64,000 nt of DNA from Phytopseudomonas daroniae (GCF_004327285.1 NZ_QJUI01000005.1:207792-271791), one strand, 5' to 3'; numbered from the stretch's first letter, positions 43,302-52,649 are shown. The notes: generated from the sequence alone by a model not told the origin. Numbers and translations are program-made.

Positions 43302-44882
43302 TTACAGCGCGTCGCGGCTGCTGGCACCATCAACCAGACGGGCGATGCCCAGCGGGTTGGCGTTCTTCAGCGCGTCGGGCAGCAGCGCGTCCGGGCAGTT
43401 CTGGTAGCACACCGGGCGCAGGAAGCGGTCGATGGCCAGGGTACCCACCGAGGTGCCACGGGCATCGGACGTCGCCGGGTACGGGCCACCATGCACCATG
43501 GCGTCGCAGACTTCCACGCCGGTCGGGTAGCCGTTGAACAGCACGCGGCCGACCTTCTGCTCGAGCAGGGCGAACAGCTCGCCGGCGCCGGCCAGGTCGC
43601 CCGGTTCGCTGATCAGGGTGGCGGTCAACTGGCCGTGCAGGCCATCGATGGCGGCCAGCAGTTCGGCCTGGTCGGCCACTTCGACGACGATGGTGGTCGG
43701 GCCGAAGACTTCTTCCTGCAGCAGCTCGTCGCCGTTCAGCAACAGGCTGACGTCGGCCTTGAACAGTTGCGGGCGGGCCTGGTTGCCTTCCTGCCTGGCG
43801 CCGGTCAGGTGGGTGATACCGGCATGGGCGTCGAGCGCTTCCAGGCCTTTGACGTAGCTCTTCAGGGTGCCGGTGTTGAGCATGGTCTGCGGCGGCTGCT
43901 CGGCCATCTTGGCGGTGAAGGCCTCGAGGAAGGCGCTGAACTCCGGCGAACGGATACCGATCACCAGGCCCGGGTTGGTGCAGAACTGGCCACAACCCAT
44001 GACCACCGAACCAGCCAGTTCGCCGGCGATTTTCTCGCCACGGGCCTTGATGGCTTCGGGCAGCAGGATGACCGGGTTGATGCTGCTCATCTCGGCGAAT
44101 ACCGGAATCGGCTGCGGGCGCGCCGCGGCCATGTCGCACAGGGCGCGACCACCTTTCAGCGAACCGGTGAAGCCGACGGCCTGGATGGCCGGGTGCTTGA
44201 CCAACGCCTCACCGACGCCACTGCCGTAGATCATGTTGAACACACCCTTGGGCATGCCGGTCTTGTCGGCGGCGCGCAGCAGGGCTTCGGCAACGAAGGC
44301 GGCGGTGGCCATGTGGCCGCTGTGGGCCTTGAACACCACCGGGCAGCCAGCGGCCAGGGCCGCGGCGGTGTCGCCACCGGCGGTGGAGAAGGCCAGGGGG
44401 AAGTTGCTGGCGCCGAACACCGCGACCGGGCCGAGGCCGATGCGGTACTGACGCAGATCCGGGCGCGGCAGTGGCTGGCGATCCGGCAGGGCGCGGTCGA
44501 TGCGCGCGCCGAAGAAGTCGCCGCGGCGCAACACCTTGGCGAACAGGCGCATCTGCCCGCTGGTGCGGCCCCGTTCGCCCTGGATACGGGCGCTGGGCAG
44601 GGCGGTTTCGCGGCAGACGGTGGCGACGAACTCGTCACCCAGGGCATCGAGCTGGTCGGCGATGGCGTCGAGGAAATCGGCGCGCTTGGCTGCCGGCAGG
44701 CTGCGGTAAGCGGGGTAAGCGGCGGCAGCGGCTTTGGCGGCGGCATCGACTTCTTCAGGGGTGGCCTGGACGAAGTCGTAGGGCAGGGCTTCGCCGGTGC
44801 TGGCGTCATGGCTCTGGTGAACGACGGAGCCGGCTGCGCTGAACGCGCCGCCGATGATGTTGTGGCCGATGGTAGCGGGCAT
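43302..44882 (-). CDS. Alpha-ketoglutarate (2,5-dioxopentanoate) semialdehyde dehydrogenase, 526 aa
   Basis: NADP-linked aldehyde dehydrogenase of the KGSADH type, which turns 2,5-dioxopentanoate into 2-oxoglutarate at the end of hydroxyproline (and sugar-acid) catabolism; called lhpG in some species. Motifs: the nucleotide site VAVFGASNFPLAFSTAGGDTAAALAAGCPVVFKAH, Glu in FAEMSSINPV and catalytic Cys in GSVVMGCGQFCTNPG (the FCTNPG form is usual for this subfamily). The start at 44882 is preceded by AGGAGC. Neighbouring LhpC makes its substrate. The 52 bp upstream contain TTGTACGATG, a weak relative of the TCGTATACGA operator. Confidence 0.9.
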   Translation of the reverse strand: MPATIGHNIIGGAFSAAGSVVHQSHDASTGEALPYDFVQATPEEVDAAAKAAAAAYPAYRSLPAAKRADFLDAIADQLDALGDEFVATVCRETALPSARIQGERGRTSGQMRLFAKVLRRGDFFGARIDRALPDRQPLPRPDLRQYRIGLGPVAVFGASNFPLAFSTAGGDTAAALAAGCPVVFKAHSGHMATAAFVAEALLRAADKTGMPKGVFNMIYGSGVGEALVKHPAIQAVGFTGSLKGGRALCDMAAARPQPIPVFAEMSSINPVILLPEAIKARGEKIAGELAGSVVMGCGQFCTNPGLVIGIRSPEFSAFLEAFTAKMAEQPPQTMLNTGTLKSYVKGLEALDAHAGITHLTGARQEGNQARPQLFKADVSLLLNGDELLQEEVFGPTTIVVEVADQAELLAAIDGLHGQLTATLISEPGDLAGAGELFALLEQKVGRVLFNGYPTGVEVCDAMVHGGPYPATSDARGTSVGTLAIDRFLRPVCYQNCPDALLPDALKNANPLGIARLVDGASSRDAL

Positions 44883-45129
44883 TGTTAGCTCCTGTTGGGA
44901 CGTATGAATACGTACGGAAAGGTTTTGATTGTACGATGTCTGATAAGTTGCGCAAGTCTGCAGTCAGCCAGCCCTTGCCGGACGGCCGATAGGAGCGCTA
45001 AAGGCTGGAGGCTGAACGACAAGCAAACCGCATAGGCTCTTTCGTCCAGCTTTCCAGCCTCAAGCGTTTTTGATCGAAGGCCGCTTGTGCCTTTTTCGGT
45101 CGTGCATGAAGCATCTGCAGGCCAGGTTC

Positions 45130-46440
45130 CTAGAACAGCTGCCTGGGCAGCCAGGTGGCGATGCCGGGCATGGCCAGGATCAGCAGGAACAGCAGCAGCT
45201 GAATGGCGATGAAGGGCAGTACGCCGCGGTACATCACGCCGTAGCCGTAACCGGGCGGCGCGATGGACTTGAGGTAGAACACCGAGGGCGCCAGGGGCGG
45301 CGTCAGGTAGCAGGTCTGCACCACCACCATGAACATCACCGCGAACCACACCGGGTCGATGCCGGCGGCCTTTATCAGTGGCGTGAAGATCGGTACGAAG
45401 ATCAGCACCAGGGAAATCCAGTCCAGCACCATGCCGGCGAAGAACACCATCACCATGAGGATGAGGATCAGCACATAAGGGCTGAAGTTCATCTCTTCCA
45501 TGAACTCGCCGATCATCCAGCCACCACCGCTGGCCGCGAAGATGGCGGTGAACATGATGCCGCCGGCGACGATCAGCATGATCATCGAGGTGATCTTGAT
45601 GGTCGCGACCAGGGCTTCGATCAGCCGGGTGATGCTCAGCTCCCTGAACCACACGGCCAGCAGCCCTGCGCCGAAGGCGCCCACGGCCGCCGACTCGGTC
45701 GGCGAAGCAATGCCGGCCAGCATGGAGCCGAGCACGGCGAAGATCAGCAGCAGCGGCGGGATCAGTGCGCTGATGGTGATCTTCAGCTTCTCGCCCAGCG
45801 GCGTGGCCTTCATTTCCGGCACGGCCGGCGCCAGCGAGGGTTTCAGCCAGCAGACGATGATGATGTAGAGCAGGAACATGCCCAGCATCAGCAGCCCCGG
45901 GAACAGGGTGGCGGCGAACAGCTGGCCGATCGACAGCTGGGCCATCGAGGCATACACGACGACGATCACCGACGGAGGAATGATCGCCCCCAGCGAACCG
46001 CCGCCGCAGATGGTGCCGGAGATCAGCGCGCGGTCGTATTTGTATTTGGACATGGCCGGAATGGCCATCATGCCGACCACGATTTCCACTGCGCCGACCA
46101 CGCCGGAGCTGGCGGCGAAGATGCCGCACATCAGCATCGAGGAAATCGCCAGGCCGCCGGAAAAACCGCCGAGCCATAGCTGCAAGGCGCTGAACAGGCG
46201 CTGCGCCAGGCCGGTGCGTTCGAGGATCGCGCCCATCAGCACGAACAGCGGAATGGCCGAGAGGGCAAAGTTGGTCGAGGCCTGCAGCAGCGAGCCGTAC
46301 ATCTGCTGCAGGATGTTGTCGCCGAACAGCAGCATGCCGAACAGGAACGACACGCTGATCAGCGAGAAGGACACCGGAATGCCGAGGAAGATGAACAGGA
46401 ACAGCAGGGCGAACATCAGCAGGGGTATGTATTCCATCAT
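45130..46440 (-). CDS. TRAP transporter large permease (DctM)
   Basis: 436-aa polytopic protein of about 12 helices, the main translocation subunit of a tripartite ATP-independent periplasmic transporter. DctM features are GIPVSFSLISVSFLFGMLLFG, GTICGGGSLGAIIPPSVIVVVYA and LVLIFVPIFTPLIKAAGIDPVWFAVMFMVVVQTCYLTPPLAPSVFYLK. It is third of the DctP-DctQ-DctM series (gene order on the minus strand P, Q, M), with only 3 bp between Q and M. The substrate is probably hydroxyproline, proline betaine or a related compound, from the cluster context (inference). The 250 bp between it and the dehydrogenase hold only an imperfect GGCTGGAGGCT/AGCTTTCCAGCCT hairpin. Confidence 0.92.
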   Translation of the reverse strand: MMEYIPLLMFALLFLFIFLGIPVSFSLISVSFLFGMLLFGDNILQQMYGSLLQASTNFALSAIPLFVLMGAILERTGLAQRLFSALQLWLGGFSGGLAISSMLMCGIFAASSGVVGAVEIVVGMMAIPAMSKYKYDRALISGTICGGGSLGAIIPPSVIVVVYASMAQLSIGQLFAATLFPGLLMLGMFLLYIIIVCWLKPSLAPAVPEMKATPLGEKLKITISALIPPLLLIFAVLGSMLAGIASPTESAAVGAFGAGLLAVWFRELSITRLIEALVATIKITSMIMLIVAGGIMFTAIFAASGGGWMIGEFMEEMNFSPYVLILILMVMVFFAGMVLDWISLVLIFVPIFTPLIKAAGIDPVWFAVMFMVVVQTCYLTPPLAPSVFYLKSIAPPGYGYGVMYRGVLPFIAIQLLLFLLILAMPGIATWLPRQLF

Positions 46441-46443
46441 CGG

Positions 46444-46950
46444 TCAGTGTTCCTTGGTGCCGGGCTGCTTGCGGTTGCCGATGAACAGCACGGCATCGAC
46501 GATGAGCTGGTAGGTCAGGCCCGCCAGGCCAACTGCCAACGCCAGGTAGAACGGCCACATGACCGGTGCCCAGGGGCTGACGTGCTCGACCTCGCCAGTG
46601 ACGAAGGCGTGCCAGGCACGGCGACTGGCGATGAAGGCCAGGCCGCCGATGGTCGGCACCAGCACCAGCAGGTAGAAGGCGGCGTTGAGCCCGCGCTGTA
46701 CGGCCGGCTTGAGCCGCGAGGAAAGGAAGTCGACACGCACATGGGTTTCTTCCTTAAGCGCATAGGCGCAGCCGAGCAGGAAGATACAGCCGTTGAGCAT
46801 GTAGGAAATGTCGAAGGCCCAGAGTGTCGGGCTGTTGAGGGCATAGCGCGCGAACACTTCGTAGATCATCACCAGCACCATGATCAACGCCATGCTCGAG
46901 GCCACGGCGAGCAGTGCCTGCGCCGGCCAGTTGTACCATCTGTTTTTCAT
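46444..46950 (-). CDS. TRAP transporter small permease (DctQ)
   Basis: 168 aa, four hydrophobic helices. The start at 46950 (MKNRWYNWPAQALLAVASSMALI) has the ribosome site AGGAGG; an upstream start is less likely. The DctQ signature is in the second half of helix 2 and after (EETHVRVDFLSSRLKPAVQRGLNAAF). It lies 45 bp after dctP and couples to dctM. DctQ/DctM form the membrane unit that uses a sodium gradient in studied members. Confidence 0.9.
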   Translation of the reverse strand: MKNRWYNWPAQALLAVASSMALIMVLVMIYEVFARYALNSPTLWAFDISYMLNGCIFLLGCAYALKEETHVRVDFLSSRLKPAVQRGLNAAFYLLVLVPTIGGLAFIASRRAWHAFVTGEVEHVSPWAPVMWPFYLALAVGLAGLTYQLIVDAVLFIGNRKQPGTKEH

Positions 46951-46995
46951 AACGCCTCCTGGAGCCGACCGCACGCAGGCGGTCGGCTCAACCGA

Positions 46996-48048
46996 TCAGT
47001 GTCTGTAGAGATAGGAGGAATTGTTCGACCAGCGCTGCAGGTAGTCGCTGTAGTCCTTGAAGATGGCCTTGGCGTCGATGTCGTCGGCCTTGCGCGCTTC
47101 CAGCTTGTCGGCGATCAGCGTATTGCCGCGCTGGGCCAGGTCATCGGTGATGCTCTTGTCCAGCTCGATGATCTCGATACCCGCCTTGCGGTAGGTATCC
47201 ATGGCCTTCATGTCGCTATCGAGGAAGTGGAAGTAGCTCTGCAGGGTGGTCAGCTTGGCCGCTGCTTCGAGCTTGGCGCGGGTCTTCTCGTCGATGGCGT
47301 TCCAGTTCTCTTCGGTCATGAAGAATTCCCAGACGAACGATGGCTGATGCACCCCGGGGGTGAGCAGGTAAGGCGCCACTTCATGGAAGCCCTCGGTCAG
47401 GTTGGCCCCCGGGGTGGCCCATTCCACGGCGTCCACGCCCTTGCGCTGCAGCAGGGTGTAGATCTCGCCCGGCGGCACCACGGTCGGTGACGCGCCGACC
47501 TGCTGGATGACCTCGGCCCAGGCACCGGCGGTGCGGAATTTCAGGCCCTTGAAGTCTTCGAGTTTCTCGATCTTCTTGTTGGCATGGGCCAGCACCTCGG
47601 TGCTGCCGACACCGACTACCAGGCTGTGCAGGCCCATGTTCTTGCGGCGGAATTCCTGCAGGTATTTCAGGCCGTTGCCCTCATACAGCCAGGTCAGGGT
47701 CTCTTCGCCGGACATGCCGCCCGGGTAGCCGGCGAACACGTTGTTCAGCGGATCCTGGTTGACCAGGTAGGTGGGCGTGGAATGGCCGGCCTTGAGCACG
47801 CCGTTCTGCACCGACTCATAGACCTGGAACGGCGGCACGATCACGCCGGCGCCGACCGGACGAATCTTCACCTCGCCATCGGTGAGCAGGGCGGCATTGC
47901 TGGCGAAACGCTTGAGGAAGTTGTCGAAGAAGAAGCTGCCTTCCGGCACTGAAGTCGGTACCGAGTAGCTGTAGCTGGCCGCCTGGGTGGTGGCGCAGCA
48001 AAGCGCCAGGCCGAGGGCGGCGAAAAGCTGAGTGGTCTTGTTGATCAT
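46996..48048 (-). CDS. TRAP transporter periplasmic solute-binding protein (DctP family)
   Basis: 350 aa. The start at 48048 (MINKTTQLFAALGLALCCATTQAAS) gives a clear signal peptide cut after TQA; the ORF continues upstream without one. RBS GGGGAACAGG. The mature protein has the 7TM-linked DctP fold: WPTSVPEG-like start YSVPTSVPEGSFFFDNFLKRF, the central FRTAGAWAEVIQQVGASPTVVPPGEIYTLLQRKGVDAVEWATP, with the conserved substrate Arg in LKFRTAG. Substrate unknown; the neighbours point to a hydroxylated proline. The 242 bp between it and lhpC show no gene. Confidence 0.92.
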   Translation of the reverse strand: MINKTTQLFAALGLALCCATTQAASYSYSVPTSVPEGSFFFDNFLKRFASNAALLTDGEVKIRPVGAGVIVPPFQVYESVQNGVLKAGHSTPTYLVNQDPLNNVFAGYPGGMSGEETLTWLYEGNGLKYLQEFRRKNMGLHSLVVGVGSTEVLAHANKKIEKLEDFKGLKFRTAGAWAEVIQQVGASPTVVPPGEIYTLLQRKGVDAVEWATPGANLTEGFHEVAPYLLTPGVHQPSFVWEFFMTEENWNAIDEKTRAKLEAAAKLTTLQSYFHFLDSDMKAMDTYRKAGIEIIELDKSITDDLAQRGNTLIADKLEARKADDIDAKAIFKDYSDYLQRWSNNSSYLYRH

Positions 48049-48290
48049 CCTGTTCCCCTTGGTCTTTATGTGTTTGCCAGGTGCGCGGCTTGCGCATTTG
48101 TCAGGCAAGGCAGGTGAAGCCAAAGAGCGGGAGGGTGGCCTCCCGCATCCATGCAGCTGTAGCGGTTGTTACAGGCAGGCATCCGGCAGGTGCGGTCTTC
48201 GCCGCCGCGACCGGCGATGGCATCGCACCGCTTGATGCACTGCATCAGCTTGGCCGGATGCGCTGGAGGCACCCGGCCGAAGTACAGCGA

Positions 48291-49229
48291 TCAGGCGTCG
48301 ACCGACCAGTTGGCGTACCACTGGCGGAACAGCTGGTACTGGGTCTCGGCGTAGTTGCGCTGGGCGTCGCTGAGCACATCGGTTTCGTTGAAGTGCAGGG
48401 TGTATTCCTGGTCGCCGCCCAGCACCATCAGGTGCTTGTAGTAGAGAACCAGGTCGGTGCCTTCGTCGAAGGACGACAGCACGTTCAGCGCCTCGGACAG
48501 CTCCAGGGCGCGGCGGCGGGCAACGGCGTCGCCCTTGGCGGCCTGCTTGCTCAGTTCGACCAGTTGCAGCACTTCGCGCGGCAGGGCGTTGCCGATACCG
48601 GTGATGGCGCCGGTGGCACCGCAATTGACGAAGCCGTGCACCACCTGGGTATCGACGCCGGCCATGAGAATCACCTCGTCATCCTGCGAGGTGATGTGCT
48701 CGGCGGCATAGCGCATGTCGGCGGCGCCGCCGAATTCCTTGAAGCCGATCAGGTTGGCGTATTTGCGACGCAGCTTGAAGAACAGCTCGGCGCGGGTGGC
48801 GAAGCCGTAGTAGGGGCTGTTGTAGATCACCGCCGGCAGCTTCGGCGCCGCTTCGAGAATGGCGGCGAAGTGCGCTTCCTGGGCGGCTGGCGAAGCGCCA
48901 CGGGACAAGACGCGTGGGATGACCATCAGGCCATGGGCGCCGACCTTGGCGGCGTGGGCGGCGTGGGACACCGCTTCGCGACTGTTCACCGCACCGGTGC
49001 CGACGATGGTCGGGATGCCGGCAGCGACCAGGCGCGCCACCCCTTCCTGGCGTTGGGCCTCGGTGAGCAACGGCCAGTCGCCCATGGAACCGCAGTAGAC
49101 CACGGCGCTCATGCCGGCCTGGATCAGCTCGCGGCCCTTGCGCACCAGGGCGTCGAAGTCCGGCTGGCGCTCGGCGGTGCAGGGAGTCATCAGGGCGGGG
49201 ATGGTGCCGGTGAAGATGTTGCTGCTCAT
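48291..49229 (-). CDS. lhpC: LhpC, 1-pyrroline-4-hydroxy-2-carboxylate deaminase (DapA superfamily)
   Basis: Deaminates and hydrolyses pyrroline-4-hydroxy-2-carboxylate to 2,5-dioxopentanoate in trans-4-hydroxyproline degradation. 312-aa class I aldolase fold: Schiff-base Lys in IGFKEFGG (Lys164), Tyr in VIYNSPYYG (about 136), and GSMGDWPLLT where N-acetylneuraminate-lyase types have GSTGE. RBS GGAGGCAAC precedes ATG 49229. A TTTCGTATACGAAA palindrome lies 30 bp upstream. Product goes to the dehydrogenase at 43302. Confidence 0.9.
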   Translation of the reverse strand: MSSNIFTGTIPALMTPCTAERQPDFDALVRKGRELIQAGMSAVVYCGSMGDWPLLTEAQRQEGVARLVAAGIPTIVGTGAVNSREAVSHAAHAAKVGAHGLMVIPRVLSRGASPAAQEAHFAAILEAAPKLPAVIYNSPYYGFATRAELFFKLRRKYANLIGFKEFGGAADMRYAAEHITSQDDEVILMAGVDTQVVHGFVNCGATGAITGIGNALPREVLQLVELSKQAAKGDAVARRRALELSEALNVLSSFDEGTDLVLYYKHLMVLGGDQEYTLHFNETDVLSDAQRNYAETQYQLFRQWYANWSVDA

Positions 49230-49258
49230 GGTGTTGCCTCCTGGGCAGAATTAAAGTA

Positions 49259-49272
49259 TTTCGTATACGAAA
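49259..49272. promoter_or_regulatory. Candidate GntR-type operator TTTCGTATACGAAA upstream of lhpC
   Basis: Perfect 14-bp palindrome centred on GTATAC, 30 bp before the lhpC start. The inner ten bases TCGTATACGA recur exactly at 55548-55557 in front of the ABC transporter operon. Palindromes of this form are usual for FadR/VanR-type GntR regulators (family knowledge); none is encoded in the window. Confidence 0.6.
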
Positions 49273-49378
49273 ATAAGCGGCCGGATTGCGCCATTCATTT
49301 CCGCGATTTGGGCCTGAGCCCGGTTCACTGCGCCGGCGAACCGGCGGGTTTCAAATCGTCAAGACCTGTGCTGCAGGC

Positions 49379-49438
49379 CGTAGGGTGGATCGGGGCGCGT
49401 AGGTGAAGCGTCGGCTACGCGCCCCGATCCACCCTACG
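49379..49438. repeat. Dispersed palindrome (copy 7): long near-perfect CGTAGGGTGGATCGGGGCGCGTAG stem
   Basis: CGTAGGGTGGATCGGGGCGC is matched by its exact complement at the other end, with only GTAGGTGAAGCGTCGGCTAC in between, which also pairs partly. It lies between the racemase paralogue and the lhpC promoter, 11 bp from the former's stop, and could end its transcript. Confidence 0.85.
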
Positions 49439-49449
49439 TATGCGAGCTA

Positions 49450-50487
49450 TCAAAGTTTCAGTTCCACCGGCCAGGTGTCCGAAAGGCGGTAGCCCGTCGG
49501 CCAGGGGTCGCTCGGGTCGAGCAGGTGCTGGTGAGTGCCGGTGATCCACGCGCGGCCGGACAGGCAGGGGTAGATCGCCTGACGGCCGGCGACTTCGGTC
49601 AGCGAGTCGATGCGGCAATGGAACTCGGAGCCGATGATCGAACGGCCGATGAAGCGCTCGCCCACCGCCAACTGGCCCTTGGCATGCAGCACCGCCATGC
49701 GCGCCGAACAACCGGTGCCGCAGGGCGAACGGTCGATCTTGCCGGGGCGGATGACCACCGCATTGGCGCCTGTGGCGATGCCGTGCTCGTGCACCACCGG
49801 GGCGGCGATCTGGCAGAAGGAGATATGGCTCCAGTCCGGATTCAGTGGGTGAGTGAAACCCAACTGCTGGTTGGCGGCCTGGGTGATCTTCAGGCCAGTG
49901 GCGACCAGATCCGCCGCTTCGTCCGGGGCGATGGAGAAACCCAGCTTGTGTGCATCGACGATGACGAAGCTGTCGCCACCGTAGGCGGTATCGACCTGCA
50001 GCGAACCCAGGCCTTCCACCTCGATCCAGGCGTCGAGCTGGTCGGCGAAGGAGGGGACGTTCTTCACTTCGACCCGTTCGGCCTTGCCGTCACGACAATC
50101 GGCGACCACTTCCACCAGGCCGCCGGGTGCTTCCAGGGTCAGCCGGGTCTGCGGCTCGGTCATCGGCAGGATGCCGCTGTCGAGCAGCACGGTGGCCACG
50201 CACAGCGAGTTGGAGCCGGACATCGGCGGCACATCGGCGGGTTCCATGATGATCCAGCCCATCTGCGCTTTCGGATCCTTCGCCGGCACCAGCAGGTTGA
50301 CGTGGCGGAACACCCCGCCGCGCGGTTCGTTGAGCACGAAGTGGCGCAGGAAATCATCCTGCGCGATCCAGCGCGACTGCTGCCACAGGGTCTCCCCGGG
50401 TGGTGGCGCGACACCGCCGACGATGACGTCGCCGACTTCACCTTCGGCATGGCAGCTGACCACATGGATGACTTTGCTCGAGCGCAT
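49450..50487 (-). CDS. Proline racemase superfamily protein with Ser/Cys active site (hydroxyproline epimerase or trans-3-hydroxyproline dehydratase type)
   Basis: 345 aa of the proline racemase/4-hydroxyproline epimerase/trans-3-hydroxy-L-proline dehydratase superfamily. The first catalytic position, Cys in MCGHG of LhpA, is Ser here ([10 protein letters not shown], Ser90). The second is Cys ([11 protein letters not shown], Cys256). Family members with Ser/Cys have been reported with epimerase and related activities; Cys/Thr would mark the usual dehydratase. It is therefore not a plain duplicate of lhpA. It lies between lhpC and the ABC transporter genes, downstream of a hairpin, and has no signal peptide. 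Confidence 0.85.
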   Translation of the reverse strand: MRSSKVIHVVSCHAEGEVGDVIVGGVAPPPGETLWQQSRWIAQDDFLRHFVLNEPRGGVFRHVNLLVPAKDPKAQMGWIIMEPADVPPMSGSNSLCVATVLLDSGILPMTEPQTRLTLEAPGGLVEVVADCRDGKAERVEVKNVPSFADQLDAWIEVEGLGSLQVDTAYGGDSFVIVDAHKLGFSIAPDEAADLVATGLKITQAANQQLGFTHPLNPDWSHISFCQIAAPVVHEHGIATGANAVVIRPGKIDRSPCGTGCSARMAVLHAKGQLAVGERFIGRSIIGSEFHCRIDSLTEVAGRQAIYPCLSGRAWITGTHQHLLDPSDPWPTGYRLSDTWPVELKL

Positions 50488-50519
50488 TACCCGGCCCCTC
50501 TCTAAAAATCTTATAAATC

Positions 50520-50585
50520 CGTAGGATGGGTGTAACCCATCGGCTGTTGATGGGTTACACCTGCGCGGCCCGACCCATCCTACGG
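50520..50585. repeat. Palindrome CCGTAGGATGGGTGTAACCCATC variant, possible operon-end hairpin
   Basis: The outer arms CGTAGGATGGGT and ACCCATCCTACG and an inner pair GTGTAACCCATC/GATGGGTTACAC make a cruciform-like structure. It sits just after the last gene of the ABC transporter operon (stop at 50605) and before the racemase paralogue. Confidence 0.8.
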
Positions 50586-50604
50586 TTCGTTTGCGGCGCA
50601 GCGC

Positions 50605-51327
50605 TTAATGAACCGATTTGAGAAAGTCGGCGGTTTCCGGCTTCTGCGGGTTGCCGATCACCTGATCCGGGGTGCCGATCTCGTGCACCAGGCCGTTGCG
50701 GAAGAACGCCACGCGGTCGGACACGTCACGGGCGAAACGGATCTCGTGGGTCACCAGCACCATGGTCATGCCGTCTTCGGCGAGCATGCGCATGGTGTCC
50801 AGCACCTCGCCGACCAGTTGCGGGTCGAGGGCGCTGGTGGCCTCGTCGAACAGCATGTAGTCGGGGCTCATGGCCAGGGCGCGGGCGATGGCCATGCGCT
50901 GCTGCTGGCCACCGGAGAGCTTGCCGGGGAATACCTTGAGCTTGTCGGCCAGGCCGACATGGGTCAGTTGCTGCACGGCGATGGCCTCGGCTTCCTGCTT
51001 GCTCAGGCCGAGCACCTTGCGCGGCGCCAGCATGACGTTCTCCAGCACGGTCAGGTGCGGAAAGGCGTTCCACTGCTGGAAGACGATGCCGATCTTCTGC
51101 CGCAGCTTGTTGATATCGGTGCCCGGCGCATGCACTTCGGTACCGTCGACGCGGATGCTGCCGCTCTTGATCGACTCCAGGCCGTTGATGCACATCAGCA
51201 GGGTCGATTTGCCGGAGCCGGAGCCGCCGATGATCGACACCACCTCGCCCTTGTTCACGGTCAGGCTGACGCCCTTGATCACTTCGAGGTCGCCGAAGGA
51301 TTTGTGTACGTTGTCGATCTCAATCAT
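50605..51327 (-). CDS. Polar amino-acid ABC transporter ATP-binding protein
   Basis: 240-aa GlnQ/HisP-type ATPase: Walker A GGSGSGKSTLLMCI (about 34-47), Q-loop GIVFQQWNAFPHLTVLENVM, signature LSGGQQQRMAIARAL, Walker B YMLFDEATSALDP and the switch His in LVTHEIRFA. Its start overlaps the permease gene by 8 bp. It energises uptake through the two permeases and the binding protein at 54687. Probable cargo is a hydroxyproline isomer, from context with aconitase X and the racemase paralogue (inference). Confidence 0.94.
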   Translation of the reverse strand: MIEIDNVHKSFGDLEVIKGVSLTVNKGEVVSIIGGSGSGKSTLLMCINGLESIKSGSIRVDGTEVHAPGTDINKLRQKIGIVFQQWNAFPHLTVLENVMLAPRKVLGLSKQEAEAIAVQQLTHVGLADKLKVFPGKLSGGQQQRMAIARALAMSPDYMLFDEATSALDPQLVGEVLDTMRMLAEDGMTMVLVTHEIRFARDVSDRVAFFRNGLVHEIGTPDQVIGNPQKPETADFLKSVH

Positions 51328-51970
51328 TTTCCTGCCACCTTCTTTCCAGACGGGCGCCCAGGCGAGCGACCACCAGGCTCATGACGTAGTAGATGAGGCC
51401 GGCGATGCACAGCACCAGCAGCGGCTCTTGAATGCGCGTGACGATGGTCTGCGAGGCGCGCAGCAGCTCGACGATGCCGATCCACATCACCAGCGCGGTG
51501 TCCTTCATCACGCTCAGCACCAGGTTCAACCAGCCGGGGAAGGCCACCCGCGTGGCCATCGGCAGGACGATGTAGCGCAGATCCTGCATATAGCTCAGGC
51601 CCAGGGAGCGGCTGGCGCGGCGCAGGGTGAACGGCACCGAGAGCACGCCGCTGCGCACGATCTCGGTGAAGTAGGCGGCGGCGTAGATGCCGAGCACGAT
51701 GCAGCCCACGGCGAAGGCGCTGATGTCGATGCCGGCGATGCTCTTGAACGAGTTGAACAGCACGAACTGGATCAGCAGCGGCACGCTGCGGAACACGTCG
51801 AGCAGCCAGGCCAGCGGCAGGCTCGTGCGTGGCAGCAGGGCGCGTAGCAGGCCGAACAGCAGGCCGGCGAAGGAGCCCAGCAGGATGGCCCAGAAGGTCA
51901 GCTGCAGGGTGACCCAGGCGCCCTCGAGCAGAAAGAGGAAATCGTTCCAGGTGAAGCTGGTATCGAACAT
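51320..51970 (-). CDS. Polar amino-acid ABC transporter permease (second)
   Basis: 216 aa, HisM/GlnP type with an N-terminal cytoplasmic stretch and five helices (VTLQLTFWAILLGSFAGLLFGLLRAL; IVLGIYAAAYFTEIVRSGVLSV). The EAA loop contacting the ATPase reads EIVRSGVLSVPFTLRRASRSLGLSYMQDLRYIVLP. It overlaps the ATPase gene by 8 bp and follows the other permease by 13 bp. The two permeases differ clearly and probably form a heterodimer. Confidence 0.92.
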   Translation of the reverse strand: MFDTSFTWNDFLFLLEGAWVTLQLTFWAILLGSFAGLLFGLLRALLPRTSLPLAWLLDVFRSVPLLIQFVLFNSFKSIAGIDISAFAVGCIVLGIYAAAYFTEIVRSGVLSVPFTLRRASRSLGLSYMQDLRYIVLPMATRVAFPGWLNLVLSVMKDTALVMWIGIVELLRASQTIVTRIQEPLLVLCIAGLIYYVMSLVVARLGARLERRWQEND

Positions 51971-51983
51971 GGTGAGCGCTTCC

Positions 51984-52649
51984 TCAGTAACGGAACAGGC
52001 GCCAGGCCAGCAGCCGGGCTACCGCTACGATCGCCTTGGCGATCAGGTAATACAGCACCGCCGCGATGGCGAAGAACTCGAAGGTGCGGAAGGTCTTGAC
52101 GTTGTAGTCCTGGGTCACCCCGGTGAGGTCGTTGTTGAGGCCGACGATCACCCCCAGGGAGGTCATCAGCACGGCCCAGACCATCTGGTTGGTCAGCGGG
52201 TAGAAGACGATGCGCAGCAACTGCGGCACGACGATCAGGCGGTAGGCCTGGAAGGCGCTCATGCCCAGCGAGCGGGCCGCGCGCACCTGGGTGTCGGGCA
52301 CCGCCTTGAGGCCGCCGCGGAAGTTCTCCGCCAGGTAGCCGGCGTTGTTGAAGGTGATGCCGGCCAGCAGGGCGACCCAGGAGCTGACGTGCAGGCCCAG
52401 GGAGCCCAGGCCGAAATAGAGGATGTAGATCTGGAACAGCGACGGCGTGTTGCGGGCGATGGACACCCAGCCGTTGGCGAAGCCGCGGGCCAGTGGATTC
52501 TTCACTTCGCGCAGCACCGTCAGGGCCAGGGCGATGAGCACGCCGAAGATCATCGACAGGGCGGCTGTCTCGAAGGTCACCCAGGCCCCGGCGAGCATGT
52601 CCGGCAGAGCCCTGAACGCCTGGCGCCAATGGAAGGTGTAATCAAACAT
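51984..52649 (-). CDS. Polar amino-acid ABC transporter permease (first)
   Basis: 221 aa. The start at 52649 (MFDYTFHWRQAFRALPDMLAGAWVT) is the normal family start; the upstream extension lies inside the aconitase X gene. Its stop-start overlap with that gene (8 bp) shows coupling. Five helices are visible, and the EAA loop is in AENFRGGLKAVPDTQVRAARSLGMSAFQAYRLIVVPQ. It works with 51320-51970. Confidence 0.92.
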   Translation of the reverse strand: MFDYTFHWRQAFRALPDMLAGAWVTFETAALSMIFGVLIALALTVLREVKNPLARGFANGWVSIARNTPSLFQIYILYFGLGSLGLHVSSWVALLAGITFNNAGYLAENFRGGLKAVPDTQVRAARSLGMSAFQAYRLIVVPQLLRIVFYPLTNQMVWAVLMTSLGVIVGLNNDLTGVTQDYNVKTFRTFEFFAIAAVLYYLIAKAIVAVARLLAWRLFRY

